64,000 nt of DNA, taken from the NCBI RefSeq assembly GCF_019443325.1, contig NZ_CP080383.1, forward strand, positions 2,728,001 to 2,792,000, in the 5' to 3' direction. Origin of the DNA: Cryobacterium sp. PAMC25264. GTDB taxonomy: Bacteria; Actinomycetota; Actinomycetes; Actinomycetales; Microbacteriaceae. Position 1 is the first letter of the stretch; each line of letters opens with the position of its first letter. Positions 36,009 through 43,739 of the stretch are shown here, in pieces. A program made the position numbers and the translations under genes. Under the pieces are notes generated by a model. That model was not told where the DNA came from, made no database searches, and saw nothing but the letters and a program-made list of their open reading frames with translations.

Positions 36009-37721
36009 TCAACGCTGCGCTCCGTAGTCGGTGGTCGTTGACACGATCTGATGGGTCCTGCTGTTGGTGGTCGTGGTCGTGGTGACGCCGGTGGTCGGGT
36101 CCGTGCTCGTGGTCACTTCCACCGGGTCGTCGCCGGCGGGGAAGTACCCGGCCGCGGAGTCACCCCACGCGGTGATGCTCGGGTCGGAGGAGGCATCGAC
36201 CTCCCCGGCGGTGATCGCATAGCGGTTGGGGTTGTGGGCACCCGTCTCCCCGCCGATGCCGACGGGAGCGCCCTTGTCGGTGGAGAGGGACGGCGCGGAT
36301 GCCTCAACGGTGGTCCAGTTCGCGGACTCGGGGTTGCCGTTGCTGTCGAGTTTGGGCACCGGGTCTTCGTCGAACTCCAGCGAGAGCACCTGCACGTCGC
36401 TCGGAATGTCGAAGTTCGCGATGGGCGCCCCACCGGTGACCACGTTGGTGATGTTGTAGTTCAGGGTGGGGTCGGCGGCCATCTGACCGGCGGTGATGCC
36501 GCCCAGGCTGAAGCCCTGCAGCATGACCGGGTCGTCGGGCATGATCCCCGCCTCCCGCATGGCCGCATCCACCGCGCTCGAGAGCGCCGTTTGCTGAGCG
36601 AGCATGGCGTGAGTGTCGCCGGTGAGGTCGTTAGGGGTGCTGCCGGCCTGAGCATCCCAGGACTGGGTGCTGGGAATCTGCACGATAAAGCTGGGCGGGT
36701 TGCCGGGCACCTCGGTGATGCGGATGCGGGCCAGCGCATTCTCGTCGCCGGTTGCGGAGGTGTCGTACTGGTCGATCTGCGCCGACCCGTCGAAGAGGGT
36801 CTCTAGGCTGGTGGGGGTCACAACGTCCGCACCGACGATCTCCGGCGGGGTGAACAGGTCATCGCCGGTGAGCAGAGGTCCGTCGTTGAAGTACCCGCCT
36901 CGGTTGCCCGCACCGATGATCGCCTGCAGCGCTTGCTCATAACTGGCGGGCGGCCACGGCATGCCGGTGAGCTTACCCAGCAGCCAGTTACTGCCGCCCA
37001 GGCTCAGCAGTCCGAGCGGAAGGGTGAGGCCGGCGAGCAGGCCGGGGGCACCCTGGGCGATCAGGTCGACAGCCCACGCGTTGTCACCGGCGAGAGCGTT
37101 GAGCTGTTCCAGCTGGTCGGCGAAGGCTTCATCGACGGTTTCTTGGGCATCGTCGACGTCGTAGGCGCCGGCCGTGTTCGCGGCCAGGGCAACGAGAGCG
37201 GCGCCCGGGTTCAGAAGCGAGGCGGGGTTGGCCAGGGTCTTGTCGACGCCCTCGCGGAGTGCGTCGAGGCCCTCGAGCACATACCCGCCGGCGTACACGG
37301 CGGCCACGTCGGCCAGCACGAGCACACCGGCACCGAGGGCCAGCGGAATGACCATGACCCCGGCCACGAGGGTCGTGGCGTTGACGGCCGCGTTGGCGAG
37401 GATCTTGAGGCTCGCGTCCACGGCCTCGTAGGCGTCGACGGCTCCGGCCAGGAACACGGCGGTGACGCCCGCATCCGTGGCGAAGATGAGCATCTGCCCG
37501 GTGGCGAACACGATCTTCTCTTCGGCCGTAGCGGCGGTGATCGGCGAGAGGAGCGCCGAGGCCAGCAGGTCGCCGTCCACGGCAATGTCGGCCGCGGCGA
37601 GGGCCTGATCGACGAGTTGCTGGGCCATGGCCGACAGCTGCGCGGATTCGGTGCGCATGTCGTCGAGGCTCGCCCCGATTCCGCCCGCTCCCCCGGAGAC
37701 GGTGAGACCCGACTCAGCCAC
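36009..37721 (-). CDS. Alpha/beta-hydrolase-like protein of the T7SS locus
   Basis: The 570-residue protein has a helical N-terminal third resembling T7SS substrates (LTVSGGAGGIGASLDDMRTESAQLSAMAQQL), then long hydrophobic stretches (AVNATTLVAGVMVIPLALGAGVLVLADVAAVY). The C-terminal half has VMLQGFSLGGITAGQM near residue 400, the G-x-S-x-G nucleophile elbow of serine hydrolases, and a possible His in GAHNPNRYAI. It may be a secreted or surface lipase/esterase. PE/PPE-lipase fusions of mycobacteria offer a parallel. It overlaps the upstream gene by 8 bp. Confidence 0.6.
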   Translation of the reverse strand: MAESGLTVSGGAGGIGASLDDMRTESAQLSAMAQQLVDQALAAADIAVDGDLLASALLSPITAATAEEKIVFATGQMLIFATDAGVTAVFLAGAVDAYEAVDASLKILANAAVNATTLVAGVMVIPLALGAGVLVLADVAAVYAGGYVLEGLDALREGVDKTLANPASLLNPGAALVALAANTAGAYDVDDAQETVDEAFADQLEQLNALAGDNAWAVDLIAQGAPGLLAGLTLPLGLLSLGGSNWLLGKLTGMPWPPASYEQALQAIIGAGNRGGYFNDGPLLTGDDLFTPPEIVGADVVTPTSLETLFDGSAQIDQYDTSATGDENALARIRITEVPGNPPSFIVQIPSTQSWDAQAGSTPNDLTGDTHAMLAQQTALSSAVDAAMREAGIMPDDPVMLQGFSLGGITAGQMAADPTLNYNITNVVTGGAPIANFDIPSDVQVLSLEFDEDPVPKLDSNGNPESANWTTVEASAPSLSTDKGAPVGIGGETGAHNPNRYAITAGEVDASSDPSITAWGDSAAGYFPAGDDPVEVTTSTDPTTGVTTTTTTNSRTHQIVSTTTDYGAQR

Positions 37722-38661
37722 GGAGCACCCCCAGCAAAGACCCGACCGCGGTGGTGACCTGGCCCACGATGGCGGCGGTGTTCGTGGTGCTGATGCGCAC
37801 CCGGCTGGAATCGACGAAGTCGGCGGTGGACTCGATGCGGCCCACCACCGGGGTGTCGGCGCTCAGCTGGAACCATCCGGTGGTGCCGCGGAACCAGTGC
37901 ACGGCCACGGTATCGCCGGTGAGCGAGGTGGCGGCGAGGGTGTTGCCGGCGTCGATGCCGAACGCCGCACCCTCGAGCACCCGCTCGGCCTGCGGCACAC
38001 CCACCTGCAGGGCGGCGGCGTGAATGATCTCCGGGTTTTGGGTGCGAATGGCCCCGATCATGCCCTGAGCCAGGGTGAGCGGCAGCACGACGGAGCCGGC
38101 CGGGGTGTCGGGGGTGTCGTCGTCCTGGGGTTGCAGCCGGATCAGGGCGCGCAGGGCCTCGCTGATCAGCGCGGCCACCGGGAAGGCCGACAGCTCGACG
38201 GCGTCTTCGTTGCGGGGCTCGGCACCCCGGTCGTTGAGGCGTTGACCCCGCACGAGCGAAGCTGCAAAGCCGGCTCGCACGGCGATGGTCTGCAGGATGG
38301 TGCGGCCGCCGCCCCAGGAATGCACCGTCAGGAGCAGGGCCGGTTCGGTGAACAGGCCGAGGAAGCTCAGCACGGCCGGGTGCACGCGGGCCGCGAAGTC
38401 GGGCTCGGCGCCTGCGTCGGTGTTGGGGCTGAGGGCCGAGGCGGCGCGGAGCAGGCCCTGATCGATCAGGCCCATCTCGGCGGCGTGCATCCGCTCGGCG
38501 CGTTCGTCGGCCGGCACCTCGTCGGCCCACTCGGAGCGGAACTCCGGGGGAATGGCGAGGCCGGCGCATTCGACCTGCAGCAGGTGGAGTTGATCGACGG
38601 TGAGTCCGAACCGGGCCGGCGTGCGCGGCACGGTGCGGGGGGACGCGATGGAGAAAGCCAT
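37714..38661 (-). CDS. Hypothetical protein, possible EspG-like T7SS chaperone
   Basis: The 315-residue protein starts LTVDQLHLLQVECAGLAIPPEFRSEW after a short tail. It has no signal peptide or clear membrane helix, and alternates alpha and beta (VHWFRGTTGWFQLSADTPVVGRIESTADF). The N-terminal pattern and size recall EspG, the chaperone that binds PE/PPE-type substrates, but the match is weak. It lies between the long WXG-like protein and the hydrolase-like protein, a good place for a chaperone. Otherwise unknown. Confidence 0.5.
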   Translation of the reverse strand: MAFSIASPRTVPRTPARFGLTVDQLHLLQVECAGLAIPPEFRSEWADEVPADERAERMHAAEMGLIDQGLLRAASALSPNTDAGAEPDFAARVHPAVLSFLGLFTEPALLLTVHSWGGGRTILQTIAVRAGFAASLVRGQRLNDRGAEPRNEDAVELSAFPVAALISEALRALIRLQPQDDDTPDTPAGSVVLPLTLAQGMIGAIRTQNPEIIHAAALQVGVPQAERVLEGAAFGIDAGNTLAATSLTGDTVAVHWFRGTTGWFQLSADTPVVGRIESTADFVDSSRVRISTTNTAAIVGQVTTAVGSLLGVLRG

Positions 38662-38663
38662 GG

Positions 38664-39152
38664 TTACCAGCCCCGTTGGTGGAAGGTGTCGGAAAGAGCG
38701 AGCCAGTCGGGCGAGCCCGGGGCCGGCAGCTCCCGCACTGTGCGGATGAGTTCGTCGGCCTCGTTCACGAGCGCACCGGGCACCTCGGTGCCGAAGAACT
38801 CGAAGACGTTCTCGGCGCCCTCGGCGATCACCTCGACGGTGTTCCCGACGAGTCGGGCGGCGTCGTTCCAGCGATCGGAGATCCACTGTTCGGCTTCGGC
38901 GATGGCCTGTCTGACGAGCTCGACAGCGCGGATGTGCGCGTCGATCGCGTCGGCCGCCTCCTCGAGCGAAGCGGCGGAGGAGTCGAGGTTGCCGGCGCGC
39001 TGGCCAAGCTGGTCGATGAAGGTGGCGGCGGCAGCCGAGACCCAGGTGTCGCCCACGGCCGAACGGAGAACGCCGGCGCGGGTGCGAGTGTCGGCGGCGA
39101 GTGTGCGCAGCTCGGTGGACCTGCGGCCGAGCGCTGCCATGTCGCCGTACAT
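38664..39152 (-). CDS. WXG100/ESAT-6-like helical protein
   Basis: The 162-residue protein begins MYGDMAALGRRSTELRTLAADTRTRAG and has DTWVSAAAATFIDQLGQRAGNL. The Trp-Val-Ser turn between two helices corresponds to the W-x-G turn of ESAT-6-like proteins. A second helical part includes WISDRWNDAARLVGNTVEVIAEG. No signal peptide is present. It is likely a T7SS substrate or its partner. The stop lies 2 bp before the next start, so the two are probably made together. Confidence 0.6.
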   Translation of the reverse strand: MYGDMAALGRRSTELRTLAADTRTRAGVLRSAVGDTWVSAAAATFIDQLGQRAGNLDSSAASLEEAADAIDAHIRAVELVRQAIAEAEQWISDRWNDAARLVGNTVEVIAEGAENVFEFFGTEVPGALVNEADELIRTVRELPAPGSPDWLALSDTFHQRGW

Positions 39153-39313
39153 CCGGTCTCCCTGATGGTGGTTGGTGCTGCTGATGGTGCGTGCCGCGGC
39201 TGCGGCGATCGCGTGCGGTGCCGATGCGGCGGTTGCTGCGACCGCAGATCCGGCCGCGGATTGACCAAAGGCGTGACCGGATACCGGCCACGCCTTAGGT
39301 CACACGAGCGGAA

Positions 39314-39610
39314 TTAGCCGCTGATGCCGCGAGCGAGCTCGCTGTCGACGTTCTCCATGGCGTCCGCGGCGCGGACGAGGAACTCCGACATGCCGGTGAG
39401 GCCGTTGACGGCCTCGGTGGTGCCCTTGGTGAACTGCTCGTAGGAGGTGTGGAAGGCGCCCGATGCGGCGTCGGTGACGAAGCCACCGGCGACGAGGTTG
39501 TTGACCAGGCTCTGCAGCTGGGAAAGCTTGGCGGTGAGGTCGTCCTTGCCTGAGATCAGGTTCTTGGACGCGTCGCGCATTTCGCTGTAAGTAACGTTCA
39601 TATTCGCCAT
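39314..39610 (-). CDS. WXG100 family T7SS protein (turn Trp replaced)
   Basis: A 98-residue all-helical protein of WXG100 size: MNVTYSEMRDASKNLISGKDDLTAKLSQLQSLVNNLV, then turn AGGFVTDAASGAFHTSYEQFTKG, then a second helix ending MENVDSELARGISG. At the W-x-G position it has Gly-Gly-Phe (42-44), so the signature Trp is missing. The ATG at 39610 follows AAGGAG; ATG 39601 is possible. It should form a helical-hairpin dimer and be exported by the EssC motor. Confidence 0.8.
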   Translation of the reverse strand: MANMNVTYSEMRDASKNLISGKDDLTAKLSQLQSLVNNLVAGGFVTDAASGAFHTSYEQFTKGTTEAVNGLTGMSEFLVRAADAMENVDSELARGISG

Positions 39611-39743
39611 GAGAAGAGCTCCTTGTTTATTCGTTCGGGGCCAACCCCCTCAGGCCGACCGACTATGTATAACCTAACGAACCCGGGTTGCGGAGCGGAA
39701 TGGGCAGCACTCCCCATGCGGTCCCCGCCGCTAGCCGTGCTGG

Positions 39744-40646
39744 TTAGGAGACGGATTCGCCGCTGTAGAGCGACTTCCCGCTGCGCCAAGCGTTCAGGCA
39801 GCCGATCACAGCCAGGGCTGCGCATCCGGCGGCGATCCAGAGGATCCACGCCAGCCAGGCGGGGTCGGGCACGACGGCGCACGACTGGGTGTAGCAGTCG
39901 TCGGCGGCCGACTGGTAGACCAGCGGGATGGTCCCGAGAATCGCCCCGAACCCGAACGCGAACCAGAGTTCGAACCGGAACCGGTACGACATCGCTCGCC
40001 AGAAAACCTGGCTCACCGAGCCGGGCACGATCTGGTCGCCGAACCGGTTGGCCAGGGGCTCGTAGGTGAGCCGCTTGAGCAGGGAGAACAGCAGCACAGC
40101 GGCCATCCCCGACGCGAAGAATCCGTACAGCACGAGCAACACCCAGAGGCTGTCGTCGGCGTCGGCGAAGGTATCCGTGGTGACATCGAGGTAAACCGGA
40201 ACCGCAATGAGCCCTACCCACGCCGCCACACTGAGCAGGATGAAGAGCGCACGACTCCACAGCGGAGCCGGCCGCAGCTCCACCACGTTGGAGCCGCCCT
40301 GGATGAACCCGCGCTCCCGGGTGCTCCACCGCCCGCGGCGGTGGAATTCGGCCAGGAACAAGGGGGCGGCGGCGAGCATGAGGATCATGATCGGTGCCGC
40401 CACGAGGTTGGTGCCCCAACTGGCGCCGCCGACGAAGTCGCTCAGGTTACGGCCCTGCGCGGTGACGCCGATGAGCACGGCCAGCACCACCAGGGCGATG
40501 ACCACGAGGATGCCGCCGACCAGGTAAAGGGTACCGGCCCGGAATCGGGTCGGCTGGCTCTCACCCTGACCCGGGGACGCTGTACTCGAGCGGCTGGCAA
40601 CGAGCTGCCGGCGGCGCTCGGCGGCGCTCTTCTGCGGCCCGCTCAC
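39744..40646 (-). CDS. Multi-pass membrane protein of the T7SS locus
   Basis: The 300-residue protein has a basic N-terminal tail (SAAERRRQLVASRSS) and about six membrane helices, for example TLYLVGGILVVIALVVLAVLIGV and LWVLLVLYGFFASGMAAVLLF. An extracytoplasmic loop near the end holds two Cys (DDCYTQSCAV) that could form a disulfide. I do not recognise a family. It overlaps the upstream gene by ATGA, so it belongs to the T7SS-like operon and may be a channel or accessory subunit. Confidence 0.6.
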   Translation of the reverse strand: MSGPQKSAAERRRQLVASRSSTASPGQGESQPTRFRAGTLYLVGGILVVIALVVLAVLIGVTAQGRNLSDFVGGASWGTNLVAAPIMILMLAAAPLFLAEFHRRGRWSTRERGFIQGGSNVVELRPAPLWSRALFILLSVAAWVGLIAVPVYLDVTTDTFADADDSLWVLLVLYGFFASGMAAVLLFSLLKRLTYEPLANRFGDQIVPGSVSQVFWRAMSYRFRFELWFAFGFGAILGTIPLVYQSAADDCYTQSCAVVPDPAWLAWILWIAAGCAALAVIGCLNAWRSGKSLYSGESVS

Positions 40647-41254
40647 GAGGCGGCCACTGCAATGCCGCTGAACCGCACCGAGTCAACGATCGCGTCGAAG
40701 AGTTGGGTGTACAGCTCAGTGTCGCTGGCCATCGGGGCGTCGACCACGATGTGCAACAGCTTGTCGTCGTCTGGCGTGACCAGCCAGTACTGGATCTTCA
40801 CATCGTTGGTGGTCTCCTCGCCGGCGCGGATGGTGGACGCGAACGCTCGCCGCACGGCCAGGCCGCTGTCGAGGCTGAGAAGCTCGGCCCCGGGGAAGGC
40901 CAGCCGCAGGCGCTGCTCGGTGTCGTCGGCCGGCACGGGCGAGCCGGGAGCCGTGGGCGGCCAGTCGGAGTAGTCGAGCACCATGGCGGCCGGGAACGGC
41001 ACGCCGGGAAGGATCTCGAGCGAGAGCGCCACGCGGAAGGCACCGGCCGCGGCAGCGGCAGCGGCCATACCGCGCAGCTGTTCCTTGGCATCTCGGCGGA
41101 GGCGCGCGAGCCGGTCGTCCCGGCCGATGCGGCGCTTGACCACGGAAGCGATCTGGCGCTCAAGGGTCGGCGGGTCATCGAGCGGCAGAGTGAGCCACGA
41201 ACCGGGCAGAACAATGGACAGGTTCGCCTCGGCGAACTTCATCTGACGGGTCAT
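40643..41254 (-). CDS. Hypothetical protein of the T7SS locus
   Basis: The 203-residue soluble protein starts MKFAEANLSIVLPGSWLTLPLDD after a short lead. It has a helical middle (RRIGRDDRLARLRRDAKEQLRGM) and a beta-rich end (KIQYWLVTPDDDKLLHIVVDAP). I know similar genes only from T7SS loci of actinobacteria and can give no function; an immunity or chaperone role is possible. It overlaps both neighbours by four bases. Confidence 0.55.
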   Translation of the reverse strand: MTRQMKFAEANLSIVLPGSWLTLPLDDPPTLERQIASVVKRRIGRDDRLARLRRDAKEQLRGMAAAAAAAGAFRVALSLEILPGVPFPAAMVLDYSDWPPTAPGSPVPADDTEQRLRLAFPGAELLSLDSGLAVRRAFASTIRAGEETTNDVKIQYWLVTPDDDKLLHIVVDAPMASDTELYTQLFDAIVDSVRFSGIAVAAS

Positions 41255-41886
41255 TCGGTGGGCCCCAGGTCGAGTTCGAGTGAGCCGACGATGAGCTGCG
41301 TTTCGGCGCGCATATCGCCGAACGTGGCCAAGTCGGCAGAGGTGAAGGTGAACTGCACCATCTCGGTGGAGTTCGGCGGGAAGACGCCGAACATGGTGCG
41401 GGCTTCCACCCAGCCGATCTCGTCGCCCGCCGCGAAATACTCGGTGACCTGATGGGCACCGACGAACCGACCGGCGGGCAGCTCACCCTGCCAGGTCTCG
41501 AAGTTGAGGGTGAACGCATCCGCCGCGGTCTCCGCGGCCAGCTCACGCGCGGTCTGTTCGTACCAGTCCGGGCCCTGCTCGGGCTCCATCTCCACCACCT
41601 GGAAGGTGAGGAGGAGGCCCAGGCTCATGAACTCCTCGGGGCGAATGTGCACGGCCGCCGTGAGATAGGGGTTCAGCTGGGCGAGCAAGCGGATGCGCAA
41701 CTCCTCCAACTGCCCGAGCATCGAATCTTCGTGGTCGAGGCTGCCGGTCTGGGCCGTGACCTCGGCCACCACCTCGCGGGCCCAGGTCGCCGAGTCGATG
41801 TCCTCCTCGAGCCGCACAGGGTGGAACCCGTCGGAGATCTGGATCCGAAGATCGAGGATTTCGTTCAGTGGAGCGTCACTCGTCAT
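41251..41886 (-). CDS. Hypothetical protein of the T7SS locus
   Basis: The 211-residue acidic protein has no signal or membrane helix (LNEILDLRIQISDGFHPVRLEEDI, LRIRLLAQLNPYLTAAVHIRPEEF). It is mostly alpha/beta and ends in ETQLIVGSLELDLGPTE. Placed directly after the large substrate-like gene (9 bp gap) and coupled to the next gene by ATGA, it is a candidate immunity or targeting partner. No family recognised. Confidence 0.55.
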   Translation of the reverse strand: MTSDAPLNEILDLRIQISDGFHPVRLEEDIDSATWAREVVAEVTAQTGSLDHEDSMLGQLEELRIRLLAQLNPYLTAAVHIRPEEFMSLGLLLTFQVVEMEPEQGPDWYEQTARELAAETAADAFTLNFETWQGELPAGRFVGAHQVTEYFAAGDEIGWVEARTMFGVFPPNSTEMVQFTFTSADLATFGDMRAETQLIVGSLELDLGPTE

Positions 41887-41895
41887 GCAGTCAGC

Positions 41896-43187
41896 CTATC
41901 CGGGGGTCAATTTGGGCAGGTCGCCGTGCGACAGGTCTTTGAGGATGCTCTCCGGCTTCAGCGACAAGCCCCGGTCTTCGTGGTCGAACGGGTTGTTGGT
42001 GAGGGTCCCGGCCTTGCTCGCCAGCGAGCGGTAATTCATCACACCGAGAAACACTTTGGCACCGGTGGGAATTCCGGCCGCGGCAGCGCCCGTGAACACC
42101 GGGTTGTCGAAGCCCTGGATACCTAGCGGGTTGCGCCGGAAGTTGTGCCATGCTGCGCCGAGGTTCTTCTCGGAGACCTTGAGCGGGTTGGTGCCGAAGA
42201 CCTCTTTCATGACGTTGGGCAGCTTCTTGGGCGAGCCCAGCATGGCCTGCACGTCCTTGAGCTGGGCGGCCTTCTGGCCGCGCGGAATGCCGGTGAGGGT
42301 GGTGAACTGCTTGCGCGGCAGCTTGAGAGCTGCGGTGATGCCCTTGGCCTTGACCAGTTTGGTGGCGTACTTGGCGATGTTGCCGCCGAACACGGAGAGC
42401 ACTACGCCCACAGCGGCGAACGCGACGTCGCCCCAGCTGCCGCCGTTGACGGCCTTGATGGTGGCCTCGATCAGGGTGATCACGGCGCCGACAACTGCGA
42501 GCACCAGCAGGATCTGCCCGAGGAACGGCACCCAGGAGAAGAAGATGGCCAGGACCCCGGCCCACTCGCACACAGTCTTGAGGATGTCGAGGGCGGCCTT
42601 GCCCAGTCATCCCACCAGGTGTCGTTGAGAGCCTCGCCAGCCTTTCCGTCGATCACGTTCAGGATGGAGCCGATCGCAGTCTGCGCTGCCTGGTTCTTGA
42701 CATCCAGCGCGGAGTGCCACTCCTGGTGCGCGGCAGCGAGATCCTGGCCGGCGGTCTGCGCGGCAGTCTCGGCCTTGGTGGCGGCGGCGGTCTCGGTGCT
42801 GGCGGTCTCCGGTGTCGCGTTCTCGGCCTTGGTCGCGGCGCGGGTGGCCGCTTGCGAGGCGGTGGCGGCCGCGCTCTCCTTGTCGTTGATGTGCGAGATA
42901 GCCGTGTTCGCGGCATCCTGCGCGCTGCGCAGCTGGGCCGAGTAGGTAATCAGTGCCTGAGCGGTGCCGGAGTACCGGCTCTGCGCTTTTCCGATGTCGT
43001 CAGCAACCGTGCCGGCCTCTTCACGCACCTTGTCGATGGCTTTGGACGTCATACCCTCGGTGGACTTGATCGCGTTGAGCGTGGTGACGGAACGCGTGAT
43101 GGCGTCGGCCAGTTCGGCATAGCGGTCTGCTTTGGACCGCACCAGGTCGGGGTCGCCCTCAAGGGCGCGGAATTCGCTGTCGGTCAT
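41896..43187 (-). pseudogene. Large T7SS substrate-like protein with T7SS signal and hydrophobic domain, frame break near 42603
   Basis: Residues 1-50 (LEGDPDLVRSKADRYAELADAITRSV) match the 'putative T7SS secretion signal' type. A long Ala/Glu/Thr helical coil follows to about residue 195. After NDTWWDDW the frame breaks. One more C in the plus-strand run 42602-42604 joins it to GKAALDILKTVCEWAGVLAIFF, a pair of hydrophobic helices, and a C-terminal domain of about 150 residues (FTTLTGIPRGQKAAQ, GIQGFDNPVFTGAAAAG) of unknown fold. Total about 430 residues. The layout is that of polymorphic toxins exported by T7SS, but I cannot name an activity. Confidence 0.65.
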
Positions 43188-43510
43188 GGGGTCACCTTCG
43201 TTGCGGTCATGGGCGGCATCGACGCTGCGGCGTCATTGAGAGCCTTCGCCAGGCTGTCGTCGACCTCGGTGAAACCGTCGGTGATGGCGCCGATCTTCTG
43301 CTGGAGCGCCTTGACGGACTCGAGCATCGTCTTGCGCTTGTCATTCCACTTCGAGGCAAAGTCGGAAACGTGCCCGCCGAGTTCATCGTGCCCGGTGGCG
43401 GTCGCCACGTCGTTGCTGAACTCGTCGGCGTTGGTGAACTCGTTGACGACCGCGTCGAGGTCGTCGCGCAGCTGGTGTAGCAGCTGTAAGTCGAAGTTGA
43501 GATCACTCAC
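43184..43510 (-). CDS. Small WXG100-like helical protein
   Basis: The 108-residue protein has helix-turn-helix shape: LQLLHQLRDDLDAVVNEFTNADEF, GHDELGGHVSDFASKWNDKRKTMLESVKALQQKIGAI. The Trp-Asn-x turn and 100-residue length suit a WXG100-like partner. It overlaps the start of the large substrate-like gene by four bases, as small Lap/WXG partners do for LXG-type toxins. It probably dimerises with that protein for export. Confidence 0.6.
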   Translation of the reverse strand: MSDLNFDLQLLHQLRDDLDAVVNEFTNADEFSNDVATATGHDELGGHVSDFASKWNDKRKTMLESVKALQQKIGAITDGFTEVDDSLAKALNDAAASMPPMTATKVTP

Positions 43511-43646
43511 TATCGGTTCCCCCTTGGTCTGCGGCCGGGCCGGGCCCCTCGCGACGGATGCGCGCTGGTCGGCTGCCTGTCCTGAACACTACCGAAGCCC
43601 CCGCACGGGTTCGATGGGCAGCGGTCCCCATCCGTCCGGTCGTGGT

Positions 43647-43712
43647 GGTTGAGCTTGTCGAAACCTGCCCGACGACGAGAGAACGGCTCACCAGGTCTCG
43701 ACAAGCTCGACC
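43647..43712. repeat. Palindromic repeat pair between essC-like gene and T7SS substrates
   Basis: GGTTGAGCTTGTCGAAACC (43647-43665) and GGTCTCGACAAGCTCGACC (43694-43712) pair as a 19-bp stem with two mismatches, in the 229-bp gap between the motor gene and the small WXG-like gene. It may separate two transcription units. Confidence 0.7.
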
Positions 43713-43739
43713 GACGACGGGGCCGCGACCCAGAGGGCG

